DNA of 64,000 nt from Tridacna crocea (GCA_943736015.1 OX031060.1:8755501-8819500), one strand, 5' to 3'; shown: positions 40,766 to 51,473, numbered from the stretch's first letter. Notes: generated by a model from the sequence alone, not told the origin. Made by a program: numbers and translations.

Positions 40766-43509
40766 AAAATATTGTAGTGCAAATATTTTGGCAAAATGGT
40801 TTCTGATACTGTTTATGGAGTAAATGCTTATTATGGATTTGAGTCATTTCCTTTGTTTCCAGTAGTTTTGTTCCTGCTGTTTGAATAGCAACCAAAATTG
40901 AAAATGTAATGAGGAAATTGTGCAGCCAGTGAAGCAAAACACATCCATTTACCTTTTTATTTACAAATATTTATTTCTATTTCTCCATATTTTCTCACGT
41001 ATTTGCTTCCCTTTGCGCTCTTCATTCGAATAAAACCCGAATCAAGTTCTATGTTTCATTACACTGAAGACTGGCGAAATTGCAAACATTTAATGGTCTA
41101 AGGGAGAAAACTCGTACTTTCTTAAATCTGCATAGGTCCGGAGTCGTCTCCCTTACAATTCTGAGCCGCCTAAAACCAAAGACGAATAAAATATGGTGCG
41201 CGCTCATAGTTTGTGGAGACGATCGGCATAAAAAAAAAAACTCTTACGCTTACTTATAATGGATTATATAATGTTTTCACGATGGTAACGTAAATATTTA
41301 CGTTTCTGAAGGATTGCTATATAATCCAAAATCAAGAGAGGCGTAAAAGAATGATAATAATATTTTTAACCAGTCGGTAGTCTCCCTTGCTTGTCATCTC
41401 GTTTGTAAACGCAACAACCGCTGCAATTCGAAGTTGTAAGTGACGATTTATTTATACTGTTAAGCAGAATGTAAACATAATTCGAATTATTAAACATTCA
41501 AACAACATATAAATCGGTAGACGAAATTCTATCTAATAGGTTATTGCACGTATACTTGAATATTTATAAAGTAAATGGGGATTCACATTATCTAGGTCAT
41601 GGTTGAACTAAAAGGGCAAAGCGTTTAAAATATTTTTTACTATGTACCGATATCCGTAGATTCCGGTATCACCATATATACACCGGTACATTTCAGTGGT
41701 CGGAACTACTTTGACATCAACCTCACTTCCATCTATAGTTAAAACTGTACAACCATTTTAGTTCAAGCATTCCCAGAGTTAAAACTAAAATGGTTGTACA
41801 GTTTTAACTATAGATGGCAGTGAGGTTGACGTCAAAGTAGTTCCGGCCACTGAAATGTACCGGTATATATATGGTGATACCGGAATCTGCGGATATCGGT
41901 ACATAGTAAAAATTATTTTAAACGCTTTGCCCTTTTAGTTCAACCATGACCTAGATAATGTAAATTCCCATTTACTTTATAAATATTTAAGTATACGTGC
42001 AATAATCTATTAGATAGAATTTCGTCTACCGATTTATATGTTGTTTGAATGTTAAATAATTCGAATTATGTTTACATTCTACTTAACAGTGTAAATAAAT
42101 CGTCACTTACAACTTCGAATTGCAGCGATTGTTGCGTTTACAAACGAGATGGCAAGCAAGGGAGACTACCGACTGGTTAAAAATATTATTATCATTCTTT
42201 TACGCCTCTCTTGATTTTGGATTATATATAGCAATCCTTCAGAAACGTAAATATTTACGTTACCATCGTGAAAACATTATATAATCCATTATAAGTAAGC
42301 GTAAGAGTTTTTTTTTTATGCCGATCGTCTCCACAAACTATGAGCGTGCACCATATTTTATTCGTCTTTGGTTTTAGGCGGCTCAGAATAGTAAGGGAGA
42401 CGACTCTGGACCTACGCAGATTTAAGAAAGTACGAGTTTTCTCCCTTAGACCATTAAATGTTTGCAATTTCGCCAGTCTTCAGTGTAATGAAACATAGAA
42501 CTTGATTCGGGTTTTATTCGAATGAAGAGCGCAAAGGGAAGCAAATACGTGAGAAAATATGGAGAAAAAGAAATAAATATTTGTAAATAAATAGGTAAAT
42601 GGATGTGTTTTGCTTCACTGGCTGCACAATTTCCTTATTACATTTTCAAGTTTGGTTGCTATTCAAACAGCAGGAACAAAACTACTGGAAACAAAGGAAA
42701 TGACTCAAATCCATAATAAGCATTTACTCCATAAACAGTATCAGAAACCATTTTGCCAAAATATTTGCACTACAATATTTTCATTAAAATGGTAAAGAGT
42801 TTTGAAATCCATTTTTTTTTTTTTTGTTTTTTTGTGGGGGGGGGGGGGGGGGGTTAAAATGGTAAAGACTTTTGAAATTCATTTTTTTTTGTACTGTTTT
42901 ACCCTCTTGTTTGAAAGATCTTTTTTCCTTAGTGTCTATAATACTTAGCAGTGTACGCTGTTACATTATATTGCAGTTTCAAGACATCAAAAAGCAAATG
43001 AGCAGAAACTTCCAACCACTTTACCAAACTATTTTTTCTAAAATGGTAAAGAGTTTTGAAATTCAAATTGTTTTGTTTTTTTTGGTACTGTTTTACTCTA
43101 TTGTTTGAAAGATCTTTTTCCTCAGTGTCTATAGTACTTAGCAATGCATGCTGTTACATTATTTTGCAGTTTCAAGACATAAAAAAGCAAATGAGCAGAA
43201 ACTCCCAACCATTTTAGCAAAATATTTTCACTAAAATGGTAAAGAGTTTTGAAATCAATTTTTTTTAAAGCTTTTTACCGTGTTGTTTGAAAGAGCTTTC
43301 TTCCTCAGTGTCTACAGTACCTAGCAATGCATGCTGTTACATTATATAGCAGTTTCAAGACATAAAAAAGCAAATGTGTAGCAACTCCCAACCGTTTTAC
43401 CAAAATATTCTCACTAAAATGGTAAAGAGTTTTGAAAGTCATTTTTTTTTTGGTACTGTTTTTCCCTCATGTTTGAAAATGCTTTCTTCCCCAGTGTCTT
43501 AAGAACTTT
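40068..43509. repeat. 3.4-kb inverted repeat, arms ~1.7 kb
   Basis: 40068-41763 pairs with 41783-43509 around a 19-bp centre. By eye the arms differ mainly in single bases and A/T or G run lengths. Each arm holds about four units of the ~180-bp array and ~1 kb of unique sequence. Confidence 0.93.
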
Positions 43510-43596
43510 AAGAACTTTAAAAAGTTTCTATTCCCGAAATACAGAAATATTAGCCGTCAAAAATTAAAACAAAGCAGGCGTTAATATTGATTTAGA

Positions 43597-43770
43597 TTTT
43601 ACTGATCGATTGCATGGTTTCTAAATTCGTTTTCAACATTACTTCAGGTATATCATGGCTGCCAGTACACATATCCATGCCTTCCTGTTTTTTTTTGCCA
43701 GTACTCCAGCTCAGTGTTCTTTCCAAGCCACTGGCTTCTTTCCCACATAACTATTGTCAAAACAATTGAC
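43597..43770 (-). mobile_element. SINE family 1, partial
   Basis: Tail GATCGATTGCAT, body to CCCACATAACTATTGTC; head missing, then a second copy starts. Confidence 0.7.
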
Positions 43771-43935
43771 TTATTGGTTGATTAAATGGTGTTTAATGCT
43801 GTTTTCAACATTATTTAAGTTATATAGAGACGACCAGTGCACCTATCCATGCTTTCCTGGAGGATCCTTAACGCGTCCTTTGTACAATATTCCAAGCTGG
43901 AATCCCTATTCCAAGCCACTGGCTGCTTTCCCAGA

Positions 43936-44099
43936 ACCTTCAGTCTGAGAGTTTGCTCTGATGCTATTTTTGTTAATGGTATACACAAACCCTTAAAGCA
44001 ACCTTCATCCAACACGTCTGGAATAATATGATTTTACCTGCATTTTTTGCGGAGACCAATAACAAAAACAGCATTGGAGCAAACCTTCAGACTGAAGGT
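43936..44099. mobile_element. Small foldback element, ACCTTCAG tips
   Basis: Inverted tips ACCTTCAGTCTGAGAG / CCTTCAGACTGAAGGT; a deletion derivative of the 34322-35108 family (shares ACGTCTGGAA and ATATGATTTTACC). Confidence 0.82.
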
Positions 44100-44127
44100 T
44101 CTGTAACAGTTGGTGAAAAAATATCAC

Positions 44128-44200
44128 GGTTCGACTGGGATACAAGCCCAGGGCCTCAGGAATACTGTTCCTGCACTCTAACCAACTGAGCTACCGAACC
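44128..44200 (-). ncRNA. tRNA-like sequence, copy 1
   Basis: Folds as a 73-nt cloverleaf on the minus strand: acceptor GGTTCGG/TCGAACC, anticodon stem CAGGA/TCCTG, T stem CTGGG/CCCAG. Loop ACAGTAT lacks U33 and the T loop is CTTGTAT, so it is unlikely to be a working tRNA. Confidence 0.55.
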
Positions 44201-44397
44201 ACATGTTGATAAGGCCCCACGATATCACCAAATACCTGCACCCCGCTACATACACCCCCTCCAAATTTAGAATTTGTTCCAAATTCTGGAGACAGAAAAA
44301 CATTGTGAAATCTTCTCAAGGTGCCTAAGCAGAAGCCATCCACATCGTGGGTTATTTGCGGTGGGCGCCAAATGTAACAGGTGGTGAAAAGTATCGC

Positions 44398-44470
44398 GGC
44401 TCAACCAGGATTCAAACCCAGGGCCTCAGGAATACTGTTCCTGCACTCTAACCAACTGAGATACCAAATC
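44398..44470 (-). ncRNA. tRNA-like sequence, copy 2
   Basis: Same length and anticodon loop as copy 1; T loop TTTGAAT is good, but the acceptor is poorly paired (GATTTGG/TTGAGCC). Confidence 0.5.
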
Positions 44471-44669
44471 ACATGTCCATACGGCTGCACGATATATCAC
44501 CAAATACCTGTACCTGGCTACATATACCCCCTCCTAATTTAGAATTTGTCCCAAATTCTGGCGACAGAGAAACATTGTGAAACATTCTCGAGGTGCCTTA
44601 GCAGTAGCCATCCAAATCGTGGGTTATTTACTGTGAGCGGCAAATGCAACAGGTGGTGAAAAATATCTC

Positions 44670-44742
44670 GGCTAAACCTGGATTCAAACCCAGGGCCTCA
44701 GGAATACCGCTCCAGCACTGTAACCGACTGAGCTACCAAACC
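44670..44742 (-). ncRNA. tRNA-like sequence, copy 3
   Basis: Acceptor GGTTTGG/TTTAGCC, box B GGTTTGAATCC; the anticodon arm is changed (GGAGCGGTATTCC). Confidence 0.5.
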
Positions 44743-45017
44743 ACATGTCGATACGGCCGCACGATATATCACCAAATACCTGTACCCTGCTACAGTACTT
44801 TCCCACATAACCATCGTCAAAACAATGGACGACAGTGAGCAAGGGATAAATCCTGTCACAATGGCCATCATCAATCCTCGGACAGAAATTGGCCCAGCTG
44901 AAGATCAAACCAGCAACACCAACCCTTTATTTGTAATGGGATCAGATGTCATTTTTGTAATTGTCTTCACTGAGCCACAATCTTAATCCCTAAAGCACTG
45001 GAACCAACTTAACTTGT

Positions 45018-45068
45018 TTTGTGGACAGTGAAGATCAAGATCAGTCTGATCTTGGATCTACACTGTCC
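45018..45068. repeat. GATCAAGATCAG hairpin element, short
   Basis: GTGGACAGTGAAGATCAAGA faces GATCTTGGATCTACACTGTCCAC. Confidence 0.75.
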
Positions 45069-45134
45069 ACTATTTTGTTTTATATTCTGACCAAAAAATC
45101 TTTGGTACAGTAATATTTCAGTTGTTTTTCCTAT

Positions 45135-45363
45135 TTAACCCTTTACCACACGGGAAAATTTTAGATTGGTCCAAATTGAAAGCAATTGCAGACGATAAAA
45201 TAAATGTGACTAAAACATAGAAATTTGTTCTGGGAAGGATAGAAAACACCATGGGAAAAGGAGAAAATGCTGGTTACCAGCATTTTCTCCTTTTCCCATA
45301 GTGTTTTCAAAAGGCTTCTTTCTCAGGGGCGTCAAAAGTAGGGATTGTGTGGTAATGGGTTAA
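45135..45363 (-). mobile_element. TTAA hairpin MITE, full length
   Basis: B-to-A, 229 bp; CACCATGGG faces CCCATAGTG, an imperfect mirrored change. Confidence 0.9.
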
Positions 45364-45390
45364 AAATGTCTCTTGTATTAATTCAGCACT

Positions 45391-45593
45391 TTAACCCTTT
45401 ACCAAACAATTGCCGGTTTAAGACCCCGAGAGAAATGCTTTCTGAAAACATGGGAGAAGGAGAAAATGCTTTGCCCAAAGTTTTCCTACCCTTCCCAAAA
45501 CAAATTTCAAATTTTGAGTCACATTAATATTGTCGTCTGCAAATGCTTCCAATTTGGACAAGTCTAAAATTATGTTGTCTGGTAAGGAGTTAA
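45391..45593 (+). mobile_element. TTAA MITE with collapsed hairpin
   Basis: A-to-B; hairpin centre reduced to GAGAAAATGCTTTGCCC. Confidence 0.82.
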
Positions 45594-45682
45594 GGGTTAA
45601 AATATCATCAGAGCAACCCTTCAGAGTGAAGGTAAGCAAACCCCAGTTTTCAAGTCTTGTACACTATTGACTGAGCTACCAG

Positions 45683-46171
45683 AATGAATGAATAGTGTTT
45701 TATGGCCCATCGACAACTTAGGTCATATTGGGCGCACTTACTTAGTAAACAATAATGCGAGGTGAAAATAACATACATGTGCAACAACATAAGACAAACA
45801 TGATAAATGAGGAATGGATGAAACACAAAATGATGCCCCTTTTGTCGCCTTTTACGACATGCATGCTGTCACTTTTGTTCCGCCAGATGAAATGGCAGAT
45901 GTGACGATCGCGGGACTGCAGTGGTTTATTCTTATACCCCCCGATTAAACCACACGGGGTCCCACAGGCCAACTGATTCCCATTCCAAACCCTATTTACA
46001 TCAAGAAAAAAAATATAGGATTTGGAATAAGAACTACCCAGCCTGCTGCAATCCTACGAATTACGAGGAAAGCAGCCGTTTGTCTCTAATTTTAGTCGCC
46101 TTCTACGACATGCCATAGAGAAAGGCCGAGGTCCTATTCTATAAAGTAAAAAACCCCCGGGACCCCACGGG
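45683..46171 (-). mobile_element. Retroposon-like insertion with 14-bp target duplication
   Basis: GACTGAGCTACCAG flanks both ends (45669-45682 and 46172-46185), splitting a SINE head. (CATT)n tail at the left on the minus strand. Two related halves, each with GTCGCCTT-TACGACATGC and a CCCCG/CGGGG stretch. No coding. Confidence 0.78.
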
Positions 46172-46203
46172 GACTGAGCTACCAGAGCTCCACTCATTTG
46201 GAT

Positions 46204-46400
46204 TTAACCGTTTACCGAATGACAAGAATTTAGACCGGTCCAAATTGAAAGAACTAGCAGACAAAAAAATAAACCCAACTCAAAAATTGAAGAAGAAAAC
46301 ATTGTTGGAAAAGGAGAAAATGCTGGTTACCAGCATTTTCTCCTTTTCCCACAATGTTTTCAAAAGGCTTCTATCTCAGTGTCGTGAAAACCAGGGAATG
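46204..46400 (-). mobile_element. TTAA hairpin MITE, A-arm tip lost
   Basis: B-to-A, hairpin good; ends at CCAGGGAATGAATTT, then Helitron-like core begins. Confidence 0.8.
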
Positions 46401-46940
46401 AATTTTCTAGAGAATGCACACCGTTTTCAAAGATTTAAGCTGATGACTTAGTTTTAGACATAGTTTTGAACTTGCCCAATATTTCATCTAGACAAACAAT
46501 CTAACTTTTCAGAGTATTGGACTGAAAATATGGCTCTAGAGCATACACAAGGTTTCCTAAGATTTGACCTAGTGACCTAGTTTTTAACCCAGCATGACCA
46601 ACTTTTGAACTTGTCCAAGACATCATAAAGGCAAATATGCTCACCAAGTTTCAAGAGTATTGGACTCAAAATGAGGCCTGTAGGGCATACACAAGGTTTT
46701 TTTCTAAGATTTGACCCAATGACCAAGATTTTAATCCAAGATGAATCATTTTCAATTTCTTCCAAAATATCACTGAATAAAACCTACTGGCTAGCTTTAA
46801 AGAGTATTGGACTGAAAATGTGGCCTCTAGAGCTTACACAAGGTTTCTCTGAGACTTGACCTAGTTTTTGGCCATACATGACCAATTTTCGAACAAACGT
46901 TCTAACTTTCATGGGTATCAGACTGAAAGCTTGTTCCCTG
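46401..46940 (+). mobile_element. Helitron-like core fragment
   Basis: Three diverged ~145-bp units with GACCTAGTTTTT and ATGTGGCCTCTAGAGC; no ends. Confidence 0.68.
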
Positions 46941-47415
46941 CTTCACTGGTCCTGAAGAAATTGATGCTAAAAAAATGTTCGTTCCTTATTTTTGCCAATA
47001 AAAGAAAAAATTCGCCACTCCTTAAGAATTTTCCCATTTGGCGAAAATGGCGATCAGCAGCCAGACCCCTGGCTACTGGAAAATAATGTTCTCCATCAAA
47101 TAAACAACATAGAAAACAGAATCAATTGGAGTATTTTAATAATATATGTATGTTACATACAGTATCTTTTACAAACCTCGCTTTAAAATATTAGGGAGAT
47201 TCAAGTACAAATCTAGGAAAGTTTTATACATACAAAATACCAATTTTAACTAATAGAGCATGAAAAATGAAATGCATATTTACAATCAAGAAGGAAAAAA
47301 AATTATGTCAAATAAAATGTATGACAGAATATGTTGAAGATTAAACTGCACAAAATTTGCATAATATGTGCAGTTTGATCTTCATTGACATTATCTACAT
47401 ACATGTCTTATGTTT
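46941..47415. other. AT-rich stretch without gene
   Basis: Only a weak GATC-type hairpin (~47345-47395, TGCACAAAATTTGC) is visible. Confidence 0.45.
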
Positions 47416-47688
47416 TTAAACCGACAAATTCTGCTTCAACCAAAATCAAAGCATCTGCAGACAGCAATCTTCAAGTTAATATAAAATGAATGAGCTGAAG
47501 TTCTCCAATACAGTAGAAAACAGGCTGGGAGATGGAAAAACGGCTGGTAACCAGCATTTAGTCCTTTCCCCAAAATGTTTTCTACCCTTTGAAAACCAAA
47601 GCCCATCAGAATATCACACAGAATTTGTCATCTACAAATGCTTTCAATTTGGAAAAGTCTATAGTTTTTTTGTTTTGCTCCGAGTTAA
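47416..47688. mobile_element. B-B chimera of the TTAA MITE
   Basis: B arm minus, decayed hairpin, B arm plus (TTTCAATTTGGAAAAGTC); TTAA at both ends. Confidence 0.75.
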
Positions 47689-47913
47689 TCCTTTTACATT
47701 ATATTCTGAGTTCTATATACCCTGAGAAGAAAGCTTTTGAAAACTTTGTTGGAAAAGAAGAAAATGCTGGTTAACAGCATTTTCTTCTCTTCCCAAAATA
47801 TTTTCTACCCTTCTCAAAACAAATCCTACAGTTTCAGCCAAATATAAATTAACATCTACAAATGTTTTTGATTTTGGCGAGTCTAAAAATTTTGTGGTCT
47901 GGTAAAAAGTAAT
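47685..47913 (+). mobile_element. TTAA hairpin MITE, full length, diverged
   Basis: A-to-B, shares TTAA with the chimera; centre GGTTAACAGC. Confidence 0.8.
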
Positions 47914-48106
47914 GAATTCTTGAAACTCTACAGGTTAAAATGTAATGTACATGTATAGGCATGCAGTCATAAACTTGGGGTACCATAACATGATGGTGTA
48001 TAAAAATAAGTTGAGTACAAATATAAAGGGTATATAGGGGTACAAGATTTTAAGAATTGCTCTAAATAACAATTGTGACAAACTGTTGAATGACAAATAT
48101 GATTTA

Positions 48107-48262
48107 ATAACTCACCACACAATCCCAGGTTTTAACAACCCTATGGAAGAAACCTTTTAAAAACATGAATGCGACTAACTAGTATTTCCTCCTTTTCCTA
48201 CCTTATTTGAGTCTTCTTCAACAGGGATGTATAAAGACTCCACTGATGGGTAAAGGGTTATT
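48107..48262. mobile_element. A-A chimera of the TTAA MITE, deleted
   Basis: A arm plus (CACACAATCCCAGGTTTTAA) and A arm minus (GGGATGTATAAAG...GTAAAGGGTTA), with part of a hairpin between. Confidence 0.65.
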
Positions 48263-48325
48263 AGGGAAGTTCCAGTAAAGATCAAATCAGATAAATTAGA
48301 GAAAAGCCCAATATAGACCTCCAAA

Positions 48326-48507
48326 GAGTGATGGTATTAATACTTAAATCCATTATTTCTCTTCCAAACCCTATGTTGTGAGTACTCATTAGAATCGTCT
48401 CGATGAGACGATTCTAATGAGTACCCAAAACATCGGGTTTAGTGGAATATAAGTCATATTTTCAATTTTGAAATCAAGATTACTCCCTCTATGTGGAGCA
48501 CTGGTAA
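48326..48507. mobile_element. Hairpin MITE family 2
   Basis: Centre CGTCTCGATGAGACG; ends GAGTGATGG / ACTCCCTCTATGTGGAGC. Confidence 0.8.
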
Positions 48508-48834
48508 TATACAGGGTTTAAAGTAGGAGTAAGCCAAGAGAAATTCTGCGATTACCATAGCAGAAAACCTGGTTCAGAAAAAAAGATCAATTACCACAAA
48601 AAAAAAAAAATAGTTTCTGTTCTGACCATGGTTTTAAGAAGCCTGTAATTATGTTCTATTGTTAAATAAAATTTTCTTATGTTCTGTTGTTAACTCAAAT
48701 CTTGCAAATGTACTTATGTTCTACTGTTAAATAAATATCAAATTAAATGTAATAACAGAACACAAAATGGACCCCTATTGATGGAATACAGTAACATAAA
48801 ATACCAAATTACAACATAAAATACTGCACAGTTC
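48508..48834. other. AT-rich stretch with a short internal repeat
   Basis: TTATGTTCTRTTGTTAAATAAA occurs about three times at 48650-48740; nothing else seen. Confidence 0.45.
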
Positions 48835-49053
48835 TTAACTCTGGATCAAATGACAAAATTTTGATCTCCTCTAGGTTGAACAAGAATGAACACAACAAAA
48901 AAACAGTGGCTAATGTTAAGGGATTTGTCTTTCAAAGGTTGAAAAAAATATTATGGAAGAAGGAAAAAATGCTGGTGACCAGCATTTTTCTTCTTTTCCC
49001 ATAATGTTTTCAAACCTATCATTAAATCTCAGGATTGCCTGGTGAAGGCTTAA
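48835..49053 (-). mobile_element. TTAA MITE with mirrored arm changes
   Basis: ATATTATGG faces CCCATAATG and GAAAAAATGC faces GCATTTTTC; B arm decayed. Confidence 0.8.
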
Positions 49054-49276
49054 CTCATTACCAAACGACAGTATTATAGACTTGTCCAAATTGAAAGCAT
49101 TTGCAGACGACAAAATAAAAGTGACTGAAAATTTGAAATTTGTTTTGTGAAGGGTAGAAAACTCTGTGTGAAAAGAAGAAAATGCTGGTTACCAGCATTT
49201 TCTCCTTTTCCCACCATGTTTTCTAAAGGCTTCGTTCTCAGGGGCGTCAAAAGTAGAGATTGTGTGGTAATGGGCC
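49050..49276 (-). mobile_element. TTAA hairpin MITE, shares TTAA with previous
   Basis: B-to-A; right target now GGCCAA. Confidence 0.86.
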
Positions 49277-49304
49277 AATAGTGTACAAATTCAACCAAGA
49301 CCTG

Positions 49305-49455
49305 GCTAGGCATTCACCAACCATTCTTGAAAATATTGTTGTTCTAATTCTCCAAGATTTTCTACAGATGACAGTAATACAACTTCTGATTCGCAAGGCA
49401 AAATAATCTAGCCAATCAGAACTTTTGCTACTTTTGATGTTTTTAAAAAATGTTC
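49305..49455. mobile_element. Hairpin MITE, relative of 16575-16773
   Basis: AACTTCTGATTCGCAAG / CTAGCCAATCAGAACTT core; tips GTTCTAATTCTCCAAGATT. Confidence 0.6.
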
Positions 49456-49515
49456 TGATGGTCATACAGACACAACAGAATTTCAAAAAGATAAGAAAAC
49501 ATTATTCATGTTATT

Positions 49516-49605
49516 AATTGATTGATCAATTGAATGGTTTTTAATACCATTTTCATCATTATTTTTTTTTAAATCATGGCAACAATATGTTCTGGGTTTC
49601 ACAAG
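49516..49605 (-). mobile_element. SINE family 1, 3' end only
   Basis: TTGATTGATCAATTGAATGG tail plus TTTTAATACCATTTTCATCA. Confidence 0.55.
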
Positions 49606-49616
49606 AACAGGTGAAA

Positions 49617-49844
49617 TAATCCATTACCAAATAACGCTATTTTAGACTGGTCCAAATTGAAAGCGTTTGCAGACGACAAAATAAAAGTGACTGAAACTTT
49701 GAAATTTGTTTTGTGAAGGGTAGAAAACATTGTGAGAAAAGGAGAAAATGCTGGTTACCAGCATTTTCTCCTTTTCCCACAATGTTTTCTATAGGCTTCT
49801 TTCTTGGGGGCGTCAAAAGTAGGGATTATGTGGTAATGGGTTAA
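49617..49844 (-). mobile_element. TTAA hairpin MITE, full length
   Basis: B-to-A; nearly perfect hairpin; left target decayed. Confidence 0.88.
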
Positions 49845-49847
49845 ACA

Positions 49848-50064
49848 TCAACTCTTTATCTAACGACAAAATCTTAGACTGGTCCAAATTAAAAGCATTT
49901 GTCCACAACAAAATAAATGTGACTCAAAATTTGAAACTTGACTCTGGAAGAGTAGAAAACATTGAGGGAAAAGGCAAAAATTTTATTTACCAGTATTTTC
50001 TCCTTTTCCGACAGTGTTTTTCCTCGGGGTCGTTAAAACCAGGGATTGTTTGGGAAAGGATTAA
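49848..50064 (-). mobile_element. TTAA MITE, hairpin decayed
   Basis: B-to-A; ends TCAA and TTAA. Confidence 0.8.
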
Positions 50065-50399
50065 AGAACAACACAATCTTCAAATGTCTGCCACTACATG
50101 TACTTTTAAGTCTGAAGGAAAAGTTTGGTTTTTTAATAAATATGGATAAACAATGTAATGTAGGAAAAGAAGCCAAAAAAGCAATCTTTCTCTTTTGTCC
50201 ACATCTTTTACAACAGCTGTCAATTCCTGAGACCACAAAACAGCAAAGTAAAGTTGAGTGCTAAACAGTTAATACACAGCATTAAATTTGTAAAATCTGG
50301 AAACATGTAAGTCAACACGCATTGCTACAACCTCATTCAGCCTACATACCATGTGGAGATATGACCATCTGATCTTGGTTCTTATTATTTCTACATCTT

Positions 50400-50540
50400 T
50401 TACCTCTTTACATATCAGTTTTCTAACAAACCTTTGGGAAAAAGCACCTTGAAAACATTATAAGTAATTCAGAATAAGAGGATAACCATCACTGTCCTTT
50501 TTGAACAATGTTTTCAATCATGTCAACAAACATAATCCCT
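50400..50540 (+). mobile_element. TTAA MITE remnant
   Basis: GAAAACATTATAAG facing CTTTTTGAACAATGTTTTC only. Confidence 0.4.
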
Positions 50541-50580
50541 TTAGCAAGCTAATCCATGATTCCACAACCCTGATTAATCC

Positions 50581-50809
50581 TTAACTCTTTCCAAAACAAT
50601 CCCTGGTTTTTACCACCCCAAGACAGAATCCTTTTGAAAACAATGTGGGAAAAGATGAAAATGCTGGAAACCAGCATTTTCTCCTTTTCCCAAAATGTTT
50701 TCCACCCTGTTGGAAACAAGTTTCAATTTTTGAGTTACGTTTATGTTATTGTCTGCAAGTGTTTTCAGTTTGGACTAGTCTAAAATTTTGTTGTTTGGGA
50801 AAGAGTTAT
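50581..50809 (+). mobile_element. TTAA hairpin MITE, full length
   Basis: A-to-B, 229 bp. Confidence 0.9.
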
Positions 50810-50837
50810 AGTGTCTCAACTATAGTAGCATTTGCAA

Positions 50838-50902
50838 CCAGTGTAGGTCAGGATCATACTGCACAATACATGCATTCTGATCTATGATGTACGCTATCCC
50901 TT
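50838..50902. repeat. GATCAAGATCAG hairpin element
   Basis: CAGTGTAGGTCAGGATCATA faces TTCTGATCTATGATGTACGC. Confidence 0.65.
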
Positions 50903-51243
50903 GTGCTGAAATATCTAAGATGAAAGAAACTTCAAAATTTCACCTAATTGAGTCTTAGTTCTAGACGAAAATGTTTGTTGAGTTTATTTGGCGCTCAAGG
51001 GATTAGTTAGTTCAAACATCATTTTGCATCGACTGAGAAACAAGTTCCCACAACTTATACTAATTTCTCTCAATTCTGCTTTCTGGCAACTACATCAGTA
51101 CTTGCGCTAAATGTGCTGGCCAATGAAAAGTCCCAAAGGCGACACTTGCTCCTGGGTATCTTACTCAGGACCTTATGGTTGAGAGGCTGACACTCTAACT
51201 CACAAATAAGCACACATGTATCATGTTTCCAAAAGTCTTTTTG
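50903..51243. other. Stretch without gene
   Basis: A possible tRNA-like remnant (~51165-51205, GGACCTTATGGTTGAGAGG) is too weak to call. Confidence 0.4.
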
Positions 51244-51473
51244 TTAACTATTTACCACACAATCGCGACTTTTAACAATCCTAAGGAAGAACCCTTTTGA
51301 AAACATTGTGAAAAATGGAGAAAATGCTGGTTACCAGCAATTTCTCCTGTTCCACATTGTTTTTTATGGTATCATAGAAAAATTTCATACCTTTGAGCCA
51401 CATTGAAATTGTCGTCTGTAAATGCTTCCAATTTGTACATCTCTAAATTTTTGTCATTTTGATATGGAGTTAA
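51244..51473 (+). mobile_element. TTAA hairpin MITE, full length
   Basis: A-to-B, TTAA at both ends. Confidence 0.88.

Larger units (their letters stand above)
44100..44795 (-). repeat. Tandem of ~270-bp units carrying tRNA-like heads
   Basis: Three units, starts near 44103, 44374 and 44645 (GCAACAGGTGGTGAAAA and variants). Each has a 73-nt tRNA-like part and a spacer with TACACCCCCTCC and AATTCTGG. Confidence 0.88.
43776..44930 (-). mobile_element. SINE family 1 split by ~865 bp of insertions
   Basis: 3' part to GGCTGCTTTCCCAG (43934); continuation from CTTTCCCACATAACCATCGT (~44803) to the head remnant (GATCAAACCAGCAAC). Confidence 0.75.

Noticed and set aside
39742-43108. Frames with QTIFTKMVKSFE repeats
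   Set aside because: They come from the ~180-bp array in both arms of the inverted repeat; frames are broken by homopolymer changes.
44128-44742. Functional tRNA genes
   Set aside because: Stem lengths fit, but U33 is missing and T loops or acceptor pairs are defective; better treated as tRNA-derived repeats.
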